From CAVYGN01 sp963796325 (GTDB taxonomy: Bacteria > Spirochaetota > Brevinematia > Brevinematales > JAOACQ01): DNA of 64,000 bases. The notes beneath the pieces are model-generated. The model saw nothing but the letters and a program-made list of their open reading frames with translations, did no database searches and was not told the origin of the DNA. This document shows, piece after piece, positions 15,152 through 23,781 of the stretch; within the stretch, counting starts at the first letter, position 1, and every line of letters starts with the position of its first letter. A program made the position numbers and the translations under genes. The DNA lies in assembly GCA_963796325.1 (NCBI GenBank), contig CAWCLF010000001.1, positions 1,612,001 through 1,676,000 on the forward strand, in the 5' to 3' direction.

Positions 15152-16501
15152 ATGTTAAAAAAGATATTCATAATCCTCCTGATCTTATTCATGTTCCGGG
15201 GCATTATCAGGCCGGAAGATTTTCAGATGAAATCGGTGACAGTGGCGGGTTTCATTAACATGGGTAAGCCTAACCAGGCTAATATCAATATAATGATGGT
15301 CAAATCGCTTTCCACTTTCCTTTCTAAAATATCAAAAAAAGTAACTCCGTACAAAGACATTGAGGGATCGGCAAAGGACAGCGGATTCTGGGAAATGAAG
15401 GAATTGAACAGCGGAAAAGCTATAAATATCGCCCAGCAGTTTTCTTCGGAACAGGTGATCACCGGGGATTACCTGGTTAACGATAAAAGCGGGAAAATAA
15501 CGATCGACGTATATGTTTATAACGTCATTAACGGCCAGCTGTTATTTACCAGGGTTTACAAAGGGGACGCCGGGCCCGAAATATTTAATACCATCGACAA
15601 AATGATCCTTGATGTATCGGGCCTGCTGGTCGGGAAAACAATATCGATCGGATACTTCAGACTCGATATCAAGCCCCATGACACAAAGTACAGGCTGTTC
15701 ATAAACGACACTTTCATGAAAACCGTCGGCATCGGGGACGGCTACTTTGACAAATTCATTTCGGGCCAGTCGATAGATATCAGTTTGAAATCTGAAAAAT
15801 CCGACTATGAAGTTTTCAGGAAAATAATAGAGATAAAGAGCGGGGCGACGAACGAACTTGATTTCAGCCCTTCCGGCGTATTGATAATTGAGGCGATTGA
15901 AAGCGGTTTAGATGTGTACCTTAACGGGAAAAAAACAGGGAAAACCGACAGTTCCGGTGAATTGACAATACCTGATGTGCAAGCCGGCAAGGAAATCGGG
16001 ATTACCCTGAAAAACAGCGAAGCCCGGTTGTCTTCGACAAATATCATTATAAAAGAAGGGGCTACAAAGGTAGTGGTTTTTAAGATCCGGACGGATAAGG
16101 CCGCCGATGATAAAAAATCGGAAGAAATCGAGGTCGATGTCGCAAGCTCGGGAAATGAAATAAATTATAAGGCGAATATAGAAGGCTCGTATAAATTTGA
16201 AATTACCGGGGGGGCTTATTATATATTCGATAATACCGGTTATATAACCAAGACCTTCATCTATACGAACCGGTATGCCGTAATATTGGATCGCTACCCT
16301 CGTCAATACGATTACCAGATCGGCAGCGATGAAGCCGAAAAATCTTTTAAAAAAGCCGAGGAAAAAGCAAAGGGAATGTCGGTAATCTTAAAATTGCGGA
16401 AAGGCGATTTCGTGAGTTTAATCCCGGAATTGTTTACCGGCAATATAGCCAAGGATAACGGCAAAGTTTATATATCCGTCCTGCCGGTGGATTCTGATTA
16501 A
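15152..16501 (+). CDS. Exported PEGA-domain protein with an unrecognised C-terminal domain
   Basis: The 449-residue protein starts at ATG 15152 (AGGAG upstream), with a signal peptide (MLKKIFIILLILFMF). Region one (about 25-170) has the alternating pattern of a TolB-N-like or CsgG-like domain (VKSLSTFLSKI, then VITGDYLV, then ITIDVYVYNVINGQLLF). A PEGA domain follows (about 245-310, with VLIIEAIESGLDVYLNGKKT in part). The C-terminal part (about 335-445) contains GSYKFEITGGAYYI, YTNR, DYQIGSDEAE and a final GKVYISV. The same pattern is found at the N terminus of the protein at 20775, so it defines a shared domain I cannot name. The protein is probably periplasmic or outer-membrane associated. 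Confidence 0.68.
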   Translation: MLKKIFIILLILFMFRGIIRPEDFQMKSVTVAGFINMGKPNQANINIMMVKSLSTFLSKISKKVTPYKDIEGSAKDSGFWEMKELNSGKAINIAQQFSSEQVITGDYLVNDKSGKITIDVYVYNVINGQLLFTRVYKGDAGPEIFNTIDKMILDVSGLLVGKTISIGYFRLDIKPHDTKYRLFINDTFMKTVGIGDGYFDKFISGQSIDISLKSEKSDYEVFRKIIEIKSGATNELDFSPSGVLIIEAIESGLDVYLNGKKTGKTDSSGELTIPDVQAGKEIGITLKNSEARLSSTNIIIKEGATKVVVFKIRTDKAADDKKSEEIEVDVASSGNEINYKANIEGSYKFEITGGAYYIFDNTGYITKTFIYTNRYAVILDRYPRQYDYQIGSDEAEKSFKKAEEKAKGMSVILKLRKGDFVSLIPELFTGNIAKDNGKVYISVLPVDSD

Positions 16502-16580
16502 TAACATGATTAGAACTTTCACCCTTCCTATATTAAATCCTCGAATCCGTTATATTATTATTTGACTGCCGGGAACTGCA

Positions 16581-17489
16581 GTGTTAGAATTATGGGCAAT
16601 GAACGATTTAATGATAGGCGGCTTAGCTTTCCGCAATCCGGTCATTACAGCTTCAGGGACATTCGGAATGGGCAGGGAATTCGGCGACTTCATGGATTAT
16701 TCCTTATTGGGCGGAATCACCCTTAAAACCGTCACAAGACAGCCCCGCAGGGGAAATCCTCCGCCGAGGCTTTATGAAACTCCTGCCGGCCTTTTAAATT
16801 CCATCGGCCTTGAAAACGAGGGGTTCGACAGGGTTTATAGAGACCTGTCGGCGCATGATTATCTTTCGGAAATTCCCGCTAATGTAATATTCAGTTTGGC
16901 CGGCGACAGTGAGGACGACTTCCCGGAAATGGCCGCCGCCCTTTCTGAAATCAAAGGGATCGCTATGTTTGAACTCAATCTCAGCTGTCCAAACGTTAAA
17001 GAAAATGGAGAGACATTCGATGCCCGGCCGGAAGCGGTGGAAAGGATCGTTATAAAGGCGTCCGCTGCGCTGGCCCGGGCCGGGGCGTCAAAACCTTTCA
17101 CGGTAAAAATAAGCCCGAATCAAAACATCAGGCGGAATTCAAAAATCGCGGAAGACTGCGGCTGTAATGCAGTTACAGTTTCAAATACCTACCTTGGCAC
17201 TGCCATAGACAGCAATACGGGAGAATTCATATTCGCGAACAAGGTCGCCGGATTTTCCGGGCCGGCTGTCAAACCTATGGCCCTTTACAATGTCATGTGC
17301 GCCGCACAGACGGTTAAAGTTCCGGTGATTGCAAGCGGCGGAATATGCAGCGTCCCGGATGCAATCGAATTCATTATTGCAGGCGCGAAATTCGTTTCCG
17401 TCGGAACAATGAATTTCATCGAACCGGGAATCGCCCTGGATATAGCGAAAGGTATTGAAGATTATTTCAATAAAAAAGGGGCGCGGTAG
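16581..17489 (+). CDS. pyrD: Dihydroorotate dehydrogenase, class 1
   Basis: The roughly 300-residue flavoenzyme oxidises dihydroorotate to orotate in pyrimidine synthesis. Family motifs: ASGTFGMG near the N terminus, PRLYETPAGLLNSIGLEN, and ELNLSCPNVKENG at about 131-143, whose Cys136 is the class 1 catalytic base. The glycine-rich FMN-phosphate site is ASGGICS near 250. Class 1B enzymes work with PyrK, which is not in this window. The GTG at 16581 has GGGA upstream; ATG 16599 is a shorter alternative that gives a more usual N terminus. The partner pathway gene pyrE lies at 45923. Confidence 0.93.
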   Translation: MLELWAMNDLMIGGLAFRNPVITASGTFGMGREFGDFMDYSLLGGITLKTVTRQPRRGNPPPRLYETPAGLLNSIGLENEGFDRVYRDLSAHDYLSEIPANVIFSLAGDSEDDFPEMAAALSEIKGIAMFELNLSCPNVKENGETFDARPEAVERIVIKASAALARAGASKPFTVKISPNQNIRRNSKIAEDCGCNAVTVSNTYLGTAIDSNTGEFIFANKVAGFSGPAVKPMALYNVMCAAQTVKVPVIASGGICSVPDAIEFIIAGAKFVSVGTMNFIEPGIALDIAKGIEDYFNKKGAR

Positions 17490-17528
17490 GCTCTTTATAA
17501 GCCCGGCCGGCCTCTTTCGTTCTTCTTT

Positions 17529-18545
17529 TTATTTCGCCTGTTTTTTTAACGCCGCCATAATAAGCGGCGCTTTGCCCGCGCTTCCCAGAACGTTGATGTT
17601 CTTTTCCATATACATCTTTTTAAGAGCGTCCCTTGCAGGCCCCAGATACTTCCTGGGATCGAATTCTTCGGGTTTGGTGCCGAAAGTTTCCCTTATTTTG
17701 GCCGTCATTACAAGCCTGCCGTCAGAATCGATGTTGATTTTGCAGACTGCCGACTTTGCAGCTTCGCGAAGCTGGGTTTCCGGGATTCCTATGGAATCTT
17801 TCAGTTTTCCGCCGAATTTGTTTATCATTGCAACGGCATCCTGAGGCACCGATGAAGAACCGTGAAGCACGATAGGGAACCCGGGCAGCATCTTTTCGAT
17901 TTCGTGCAGAATATCGAGCCTTATCTCGGCCTTCTGGCCGGGTTTGAATTTGTATGCTCCATGAGATGTCCCTATTGCAATTGCAAGCGAATCCACCCCT
18001 GTTTTACCTACGAAATCCTGAACTTCCTCTGGCCTGGTATAAGTATGCTGTTCCGCTTTGACATCGTCCTCGACTCCCGCCAGAATGCCGAGCTCGCCTT
18101 CGACTGTAACGTCGAACCTGTGGGCGTATTCAACTACTTTTTTAGTAAGTACGACATTCTCTTCGTAGGAATGGTGTGAACCGTCGATCATAACCGAGGA
18201 AAAACCGTTTTCAATACAGGAAACGGCGAGTTCGTACGTGTCTCCATGATCAAGATGCATTGCTATAGGTATTTCGCCCAGTCCCCTGGCGCCCGCCTCT
18301 CTTTTCATCATCTCGATAACCCCCTGGCCCATATAGCGGAGCAGCGTCTGGTCGGCGTATTCACGTGCGCCCTTGGATACCTGAAGAATTACCGGAGACT
18401 GGCTTTCCAGGCAGCCCATTACTATGGCCTGGATCTGCTCCATATTGTTGAAGTTGTATGCAGGAACGGCAAACCCTTCCTTTAAAGCCACCTGAAACAT
18501 TACCCTGGTATTTACGAATCCCAGATCTTTGTAACTTATAGACAT
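17529..18545 (-). CDS. fba: Class II fructose-bisphosphate aldolase
   Basis: The 338-residue zinc enzyme splits fructose-1,6-bisphosphate in glycolysis and makes it in gluconeogenesis. The zinc-binding motif AMHLDHGD is at about residues 95-102, followed by VMIDGSHHSYEENV, VEGELG and the substrate-phosphate loop at SLAIAIGTSHGAYKF. HGSSSVP near 235 is the second phosphate site. The ATG has TTAGGAG upstream. It is the last gene of an operon with alr and an amidohydrolase, with 9 bases between genes. Confidence 0.95.
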   Translation of the reverse strand: MSISYKDLGFVNTRVMFQVALKEGFAVPAYNFNNMEQIQAIVMGCLESQSPVILQVSKGAREYADQTLLRYMGQGVIEMMKREAGARGLGEIPIAMHLDHGDTYELAVSCIENGFSSVMIDGSHHSYEENVVLTKKVVEYAHRFDVTVEGELGILAGVEDDVKAEQHTYTRPEEVQDFVGKTGVDSLAIAIGTSHGAYKFKPGQKAEIRLDILHEIEKMLPGFPIVLHGSSSVPQDAVAMINKFGGKLKDSIGIPETQLREAAKSAVCKINIDSDGRLVMTAKIRETFGTKPEEFDPRKYLGPARDALKKMYMEKNINVLGSAGKAPLIMAALKKQAK

Positions 18546-18554
18546 ATAAAGCTC

Positions 18555-19355
18555 CTAATTAATATTCAATAGTTTTGCCGCGTTACCGCCGAATATCATT
18601 TTTTCAATATCCTGCCCCATCCCCAGGCTCTTAATCTTTTCACGGACTTTGTCCGGGCTTTCCCATGGAAAATCGCTGCCGAAGACAATTTTGTCATATC
18701 CATGGCCTTCTATGATCGATTTCATCCGTTCATTATCCATTTCCACGGTAAAAGCCGTATCGAGGAAAACATTACTTACACCGACAAGACGCTTTTCGAC
18801 CTCATCCCAGAGCCTGTATCCGCCCAGATGAGCCAGGACCAGCTTTAAACCTCTGACCCTGGATACTTCGAGGAGCCTGTCCGGCGTGGCATGCAGGCTC
18901 GTAAAACCGATATCCCTGCCGCTGTGGAATAGAATCATAAGGCCGTATCTTGAACATGCTTCATATATCGGAGTGAGTTTATCGTCATCGGGGTAAAAAT
19001 TCTGATATTCACAATGAAGCTTAATGCCTTTTATGCCTTTTGAAGCGATATATGAAAGTTCTTCACCGGCGTCATGGCTCAGGATGAATTCAGGATGCAT
19101 TGAACCGAAACTCGTTATACCGTTATTCATATTGACGATGTCAATCATTTTCCTGTTTATCGGTATTACCTGTTCTGGACTGGTAGCCACGGGCTGGTTT
19201 ACGGCAAGATCGACTCCCTCCTTTTTCATAAAATCGGCAAGGGAATTGAAAGTACCTTCACCATATGGAGTTACACCGCTCATCCTGCTTAAATTATCAA
19301 GCGCTTTAACGGCTACCTTATCAGGAAAAAAATGGACATGAAAATCTATTACCAT
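18555..19355 (-). CDS. Amidohydrolase-family (amidohydrolase 2) TIM-barrel enzyme
   Basis: The 266-residue protein opens with DFHVHFFP, the metal-binding His-x-His of the amidohydrolase superfamily. KLHCEYQNF (near 115), LFHSGRDIG (near 142), LVLAHLGG (near 176) and VFGSDFPWESP (near 225) supply the other metal and catalytic residues. The substrate is unknown; members include decarboxylases and lactone hydrolases. It lies 4 bases after alr and 9 bases before fba, so it is co-expressed with them, but this does not identify the substrate. Confidence 0.82.
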   Translation of the reverse strand: MVIDFHVHFFPDKVAVKALDNLSRMSGVTPYGEGTFNSLADFMKKEGVDLAVNQPVATSPEQVIPINRKMIDIVNMNNGITSFGSMHPEFILSHDAGEELSYIASKGIKGIKLHCEYQNFYPDDDKLTPIYEACSRYGLMILFHSGRDIGFTSLHATPDRLLEVSRVRGLKLVLAHLGGYRLWDEVEKRLVGVSNVFLDTAFTVEMDNERMKSIIEGHGYDKIVFGSDFPWESPDKVREKIKSLGMGQDIEKMIFGGNAAKLLNIN

Positions 19356-19359
19356 AGGC

Positions 19360-20496
19360 TTATCTTTTATCTTCCTTCCTCAAATAGATCCTCGGCACCC
19401 TTTTCGAAATATCGCAGGTTACTTCGTATGGAATTCTCCGGCATAACGTGCCGAATTTCTCGACGCTTATGCTTCCGTTACCGAAAATTGTAACCTCATC
19501 CCCTAACGTAATATCTCCGGGAGATTCCCCGAGGGAAACCATCATGTAATCCATGCATACCCTGCCGACCACGGGATATGTTTTGCCTTTTATCATTACG
19601 CTGCCCTTGTTGGAATACAGGGTGGGTATTCCGTCGGCATAACCTGCCGGCAAAACTGCTATATATTCCTTTTCTTTTGTGATTTCATAAGTCCTCAGGT
19701 AGCTTACGGTGTCCCCTTTTTTCAATCTGGATATCGAAATGATTTTTGTTTTAAGGGTCATTGCATTGATCAGGCTTTCCTGCGGTTTCGACGAATATCC
19801 GTATAAGGCAAGGCCTGGCCTCACCATGGTAAAAGGCTGCCCGGTAGCAAGAGGGATATTGAATATGGCAGCGCTGTTGGCAATATGAAAATGCCTGATT
19901 TTTATATCCAGTTTTTTTAACTCGTTGATAAGGTCAACGAAAAGCTTCAACTGATGGTGAGAAAATTCGATATCATCGTCTGCGGAAGGAAAATGCGAAT
20001 AAATGCCGTCGACAATTATCCCCTCCATTTTTGAAATCTGTTCGATGCCCATGAGCGCCTTGTCGATCGGTATGCCGATCCTGCCCATTCCGGTGTCGAC
20101 CTTTATATGCACTTTAGGGTATATTCCCCTGTAGCGGTACGCTTCTGAAAGCTCCCTGGCATATTCGACGCTGATCACCGTCGGATAAATATTGAATTCT
20201 ATCAGCTTGCCGAATTCGACGGTTTCAACCGGGCCTAATAAAAGAACTGGAAGCGATATGCCGGAACTTCTCAATTCCATTCCCTCATCGATGTTGGAAA
20301 CTGCAAGATATTCGACTCCCAGCCTCAACAGCTCCTGGGAAACTGCGACCGCGCCATGGCCGTAGGCATCGGCTTTGACAACTCCCATGAAAATAGAGGA
20401 CTCCGGGCAGCGCTTTTTCAATTCCAGGAAATTGCTCTTTATAGCGTCCATATCGATTTCGGCCCATGTCGGTCTGTGTGATTTATAAAGAAACAT
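19360..20496 (-). CDS. alr: Alanine racemase
   Basis: The 378-residue PLP enzyme makes D-alanine for peptidoglycan. The PLP lysine is Lys41 in VVKADAYGHGA. The phosphate-binding and C-terminal beta domains follow, with GDTVSYLRTY carrying the catalytic Tyr from the other subunit and VGRVCMDYMMV near 310. The ATG has GGGAG upstream. It is the first gene of the alr-amidohydrolase-fba operon. Confidence 0.95.
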   Translation of the reverse strand: MFLYKSHRPTWAEIDMDAIKSNFLELKKRCPESSIFMGVVKADAYGHGAVAVSQELLRLGVEYLAVSNIDEGMELRSSGISLPVLLLGPVETVEFGKLIEFNIYPTVISVEYARELSEAYRYRGIYPKVHIKVDTGMGRIGIPIDKALMGIEQISKMEGIIVDGIYSHFPSADDDIEFSHHQLKLFVDLINELKKLDIKIRHFHIANSAAIFNIPLATGQPFTMVRPGLALYGYSSKPQESLINAMTLKTKIISISRLKKGDTVSYLRTYEITKEKEYIAVLPAGYADGIPTLYSNKGSVMIKGKTYPVVGRVCMDYMMVSLGESPGDITLGDEVTIFGNGSISVEKFGTLCRRIPYEVTCDISKRVPRIYLRKEDKR

Positions 20497-20526
20497 TATA
20501 GCTCCCGGTCGGCGTTTAATGCTATT

Positions 20527-20555
20527 ATCTTATAATCAAAAGGCGATTTTGTAAA
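20527..20555 (-). promoter_or_regulatory. Predicted promoter for the alr operon
   Basis: On the minus strand TTTACA (complement of 20550-20555), 17 bases, then TAAGAT (complement of 20527-20532), about 30 bases upstream of the alr start. Confidence 0.45.
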
Positions 20556-20663
20556 TATTCTGAAAAGAATTATAATCTCTAAAGGATTTATCCCACATTT
20601 CCCAGATGAAATTTTGTTTTCATAAAGAAAGCAATGACTGACTGGAAAGAGACGGAAATTATG

Positions 20664-20692
20664 TTGACATGCCCTGATAAGTTTGATAAAAT
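20664..20692 (+). promoter_or_regulatory. Strong predicted promoter of the outer-membrane protein gene
   Basis: TTGACA (20664-20669), 17-base spacer, TAAAAT (20687-20692). It lies inside the longer open frame that begins at 20634, so translation must begin downstream, at ATG 20775. Confidence 0.68.
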
Positions 20693-20774
20693 ATTGGTAA
20701 AATGTATCGGTACTCGGGTTTTTTGGTTTCAATATGCTAAATGGGAAATTCCAAATTATATAGAAGGAGCAAAA

Positions 20775-21833
20775 ATGAAGATCTTTAAAACTATATTAGG
20801 AATGTTTCTCTGCCTGATCATAACAGGCGTCTTTTTTGGAGAAGAAATTCAGGTTACTTCAGACATAAAATCAGGGACGAAATATATCGCCAAAACAACA
20901 GGCACTTATAAATTTGAAATTACTAGAGGTGCTTATAAAGTGGCAGAACACGTCGGTTATAAAACTAAAATCCTGGCTTATACTAACAGGAATATCATCT
21001 GGGGAGGCGGAAGCAGTTTATATCCTTCATTTTTTGATTATAAAATGGGCAGCGATTCGGAGGAATCATCGCCTGAAAAAGCGAAGCAAAATATAAAGGA
21101 TCAATCAATAATTATAAATTTGGATGAAGGTAGTTTTGTTATATTTATTCCTAATGGAGAAAAAGGGACATTCGAGGAGGACGAAGGAAATATTTACTTG
21201 ACCGTTAATTTGATATCGGAATCATCCCAAACGAATTACAGCGCCCCGGACACGAACACGCAGAATTATCAAAAAAACTTCAGGCTGATGTTTAAAGCCG
21301 GAGAAGGTGCGGTCACCGGCGGAGCGGTCGCGGATATTAAAAACGCTCTGACGCCCATCCCCGATAGCATGAGTTTTCTTTTAGCCGGCGTGGAAGCGGA
21401 TTGGTTTTTTTTGGATAATTTCGGGATGATGGCCGGATACGAGCTCAACAGTATTTTTGTCAATAAATCCGGCTATAACTCTCTTTCAATAGCAAATATT
21501 TCAAAATTTTATATAGGACCTGCCTACCGGATACCGCTTTATTCCAACAGCCGCATAGGTTTCGATTTTAAAGTGGGAGCAGGCCTGAATTATAATTTTT
21601 TCGATTTCACAAGCGATTTTAAATCGCTGTTTCCCCCTAATTTCGTATTCTTTACGGGGCCTGCGACAGGACCTGGGTTTTTTGGGGGGGGAAGCTTTGA
21701 ATTTACATTTAAAGTAATGATCGTCAGCATAGGGGTATATTTAAATTACGACAGCTACAAATTTCCTGAGGCTTCAGCCGCATTCGATATGACGGATATA
21801 GAGATACCGTTTATGGTCGGTTTCGCTTTTTAA
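20775..21833 (+). CDS. Exported protein: shared unnamed domain plus outer-membrane beta-barrel
   Basis: The 352-residue protein starts at ATG 20775 with GAAGGAG six bases upstream. It has a signal peptide (residues 1-22). The N-terminal domain (about 25-135) repeats the pattern of the 15152 protein's C-terminal domain: GTYKFEITRGAYKV, GYKTK, YTNR, DYKMGSDSEE, then an IPNGEKGTF loop and a final strand. The C-terminal part (about 155-352) alternates aromatic and polar residues and ends in IPFMVGFAF, with a terminal Phe, typical of a small outer-membrane beta-barrel. It is monocistronic with its own strong promoter. The role is unknown. Confidence 0.7.
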   Translation: MKIFKTILGMFLCLIITGVFFGEEIQVTSDIKSGTKYIAKTTGTYKFEITRGAYKVAEHVGYKTKILAYTNRNIIWGGGSSLYPSFFDYKMGSDSEESSPEKAKQNIKDQSIIINLDEGSFVIFIPNGEKGTFEEDEGNIYLTVNLISESSQTNYSAPDTNTQNYQKNFRLMFKAGEGAVTGGAVADIKNALTPIPDSMSFLLAGVEADWFFLDNFGMMAGYELNSIFVNKSGYNSLSIANISKFYIGPAYRIPLYSNSRIGFDFKVGAGLNYNFFDFTSDFKSLFPPNFVFFTGPATGPGFFGGGSFEFTFKVMIVSIGVYLNYDSYKFPEASAAFDMTDIEIPFMVGFAF

Positions 21834-21875
21834 CCGGGCCTATGTTGTTTATCAGTTTATCCCGTTAAGAATAAA

Positions 21876-22601
21876 TCAGGCCAGTACCGGTACGCCGCCC
21901 CTGTAATAATTGCCGGCCTTTTCATGACTTTTATGATATGAAACGATATCTTCCATCGAGATGAAAGCTTTATTCCTGTAATATTCAAAAATCTGTCTTA
22001 TATGTGCAAGGTCCTCGGAAGTATCTACCGTTACCCTTACATCAGGGGCATAATATAAACCGCTTGAAAGCGGTTCGAGGACCTTAAACGAATCCCTGTT
22101 TTTATATATGAAAGGGGTGACATGCTCAAGATCATAGGGATGGCTGGCATTTTTATATGCAGAAGCGAGAGCTTCCCTGCCGATAACTTCCACCCCTGTT
22201 CCAAGGGGTATCCCCAGGAAATGTGTGAGATCGGAGCCTGCATCATCATGATATTCCAGGGTTTTATCGAGAAACTCGGGACAGACCAGGGGATTATCGC
22301 CGGTCGCCCTTACAATGATTTCACTGCCGTATAGTTTTGCCGCCAGAAAATATCTTTCAAGAACATTGGATTTGCTTCCGGCAAAAAATTTAACGAAATC
22401 GTATTCCTTAAGAGCCGATCTGATCGTGACAAGCGAATCTTCAGTGGTAGCAACTATGATATTCCTTATATATTTCGACAGGGTAAGCCTCTCTACGATG
22501 TGAGCGATTAACGGCTTTTTACCCACAGGAATAATAACTTTTCTTGGAAGCCTTGTTGAATCGAGCCTTGCCTGGATTATTACATCGGTTTCTTTCGTCA
22601 T
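21876..22601 (-). CDS. Cytidylyltransferase of the SpsF/NeuA-like group
   Basis: The 241-residue protein begins with DVIIQARLDSTRLPRKV, the nucleotide-binding signature of CMP-sugar synthetases such as SpsF and NeuA. It continues with ATTEDSLV, RATGDNPLVCP (the metal-binding Asp) and VRVTVDTSEDL. It should activate an acidic sugar with CTP for surface polysaccharide or protein glycosylation. The start at ATG 22601 has GGGAGG upstream; the longer form to 22640 lacks a site. It follows a glycosyltransferase-like gene on the same strand, consistent with a glycan-building pair. Confidence 0.82.
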   Translation of the reverse strand: MTKETDVIIQARLDSTRLPRKVIIPVGKKPLIAHIVERLTLSKYIRNIIVATTEDSLVTIRSALKEYDFVKFFAGSKSNVLERYFLAAKLYGSEIIVRATGDNPLVCPEFLDKTLEYHDDAGSDLTHFLGIPLGTGVEVIGREALASAYKNASHPYDLEHVTPFIYKNRDSFKVLEPLSSGLYYAPDVRVTVDTSEDLAHIRQIFEYYRNKAFISMEDIVSYHKSHEKAGNYYRGGVPVLA

Positions 22602-22649
22602 TTGGGTCCTCCCGGTATTATTGGTATCCAAGCGCCTCAAAGGAGACGG

Positions 22650-23612
22650 CTATTTGGTATCCTTATTAATTATCGAAAAAATTGCCGAATCCTCAACCGG
22701 TTTGGACAAAATATCTAAGATTATTTTTCTTGATTTCATAATAAGATTTGCAAGGAAAGCAGCCGAACGCCACCTGATCAAAAGAATCGATCCGATCATA
22801 AGAATAAGAATTTTTAGAGGCCGGCCTTTTAAAAGAGCCCTGTCGGAAATGTTAAGGAAGTTGAATTCAAGATAATCTTTCGATCTGAAATCCTGGAAAA
22901 CATCAGGGACCGATTCACCCGTGTACCTGACCTTGAAGTTCCTGACCTGTGTTATTATATATCCCTCCTTCCACAGCTTGTATCCCAGTTCGAGCAGCGT
23001 AAAGCGGATATCATCATATCTGTTCAACTCGATATTTCTTGAAATGAAAGCATCCCTGTTTATTATAAAGCAGAAATATTTCGAATAAAGAGAGGATACA
23101 GCCGTTCCTACAATATCGGTCGATATCGTGCTTATAAACCCCCCGCTCATTCCGCCTTTGACGATGCCCGGGACGATCTTATCGTTTCCATCAACGATAA
23201 GCGGAAGGAGTATTCCGAAAGACGATTCGGAAAGGTACATTCTTATGACATTCAAATCGAAAGAATTAAGTGTGAAATCCCCGTCCAGAATAAGAACATT
23301 TCCCGAGAGGCTTTCCTTTACTGCAATTTCCAGGGCTTCCGATGCGCTGATTCTAACCCTGGGCAGGATAACACGCATCATTGGAAAAGAATCAAGAAGC
23401 TTATCGTATTTATAACTTTCCTTATCGTTGTTGATAAGGAGGAATTCGCATCTGTCGTTTGTGCCGGCAACGAATTTATAAATCGAGTTGATAGTATCAA
23501 CAGGATCGGAAAAACCGCTTAGAAAGAGAGAAACCGTAATGTCCGCTGTCGATTTAGCCCCGTTTCTCCGGATCGAAAAATTAGATAATTCCGTATATGC
23601 CGGCAATTCCAT
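22650..23612 (-). CDS. GT2-like glycosyltransferase
   Basis: The 320-residue protein (from ATG 23612, with AAGGGA upstream; a TTG at 23684 is an alternative) has a GT-A-type fold pattern: ITVSLFLSGFSDPVDT near the N terminus, CEFLLINN, and NVLILDGDFTLN with a DGD motif in the position of the DxD metal site. A hydrophobic, positively flanked stretch near the C terminus (LKILILMIGSILLIRWR) suggests membrane association. It probably transfers a sugar in the pathway fed by the neighbouring cytidylyltransferase. Substrate and linkage are unknown. Confidence 0.6.
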   Translation of the reverse strand: MELPAYTELSNFSIRRNGAKSTADITVSLFLSGFSDPVDTINSIYKFVAGTNDRCEFLLINNDKESYKYDKLLDSFPMMRVILPRVRISASEALEIAVKESLSGNVLILDGDFTLNSFDLNVIRMYLSESSFGILLPLIVDGNDKIVPGIVKGGMSGGFISTISTDIVGTAVSSLYSKYFCFIINRDAFISRNIELNRYDDIRFTLLELGYKLWKEGYIITQVRNFKVRYTGESVPDVFQDFRSKDYLEFNFLNISDRALLKGRPLKILILMIGSILLIRWRSAAFLANLIMKSRKIILDILSKPVEDSAIFSIINKDTK

Positions 23613-23713
23613 AAATCCCTTCCCGGCTTCTAAAAGCCTTAAAATGCATGAAAGATTATAGATTATCTTAAGCATGTCGGGCAATTTTTTAACGGGTTCA
23701 AATGAATTTTCTC

Positions 23714-23742
23714 TTGAAAATAATATCTTTTACCTATAAAAT
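23714..23742 (+). promoter_or_regulatory. Predicted promoter for the membrane GHKL sensor
   Basis: TTGAAA (23714-23719), 17-base spacer, TAAAAT (23737-23742), about 40 bases before the ATG. Confidence 0.55.
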
Positions 23743-23781
23743 AATAACAGGATCCGGTGAATAATAATTAGCTGGCATTTT

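Noticed and set aside
17490..17528. Possible bidirectional terminator between pyrD and fba (GGCT/AGCC with GGCCGGCC)
   Set aside because: Short stems, with the T-rich part interrupted; too weak to annotate.
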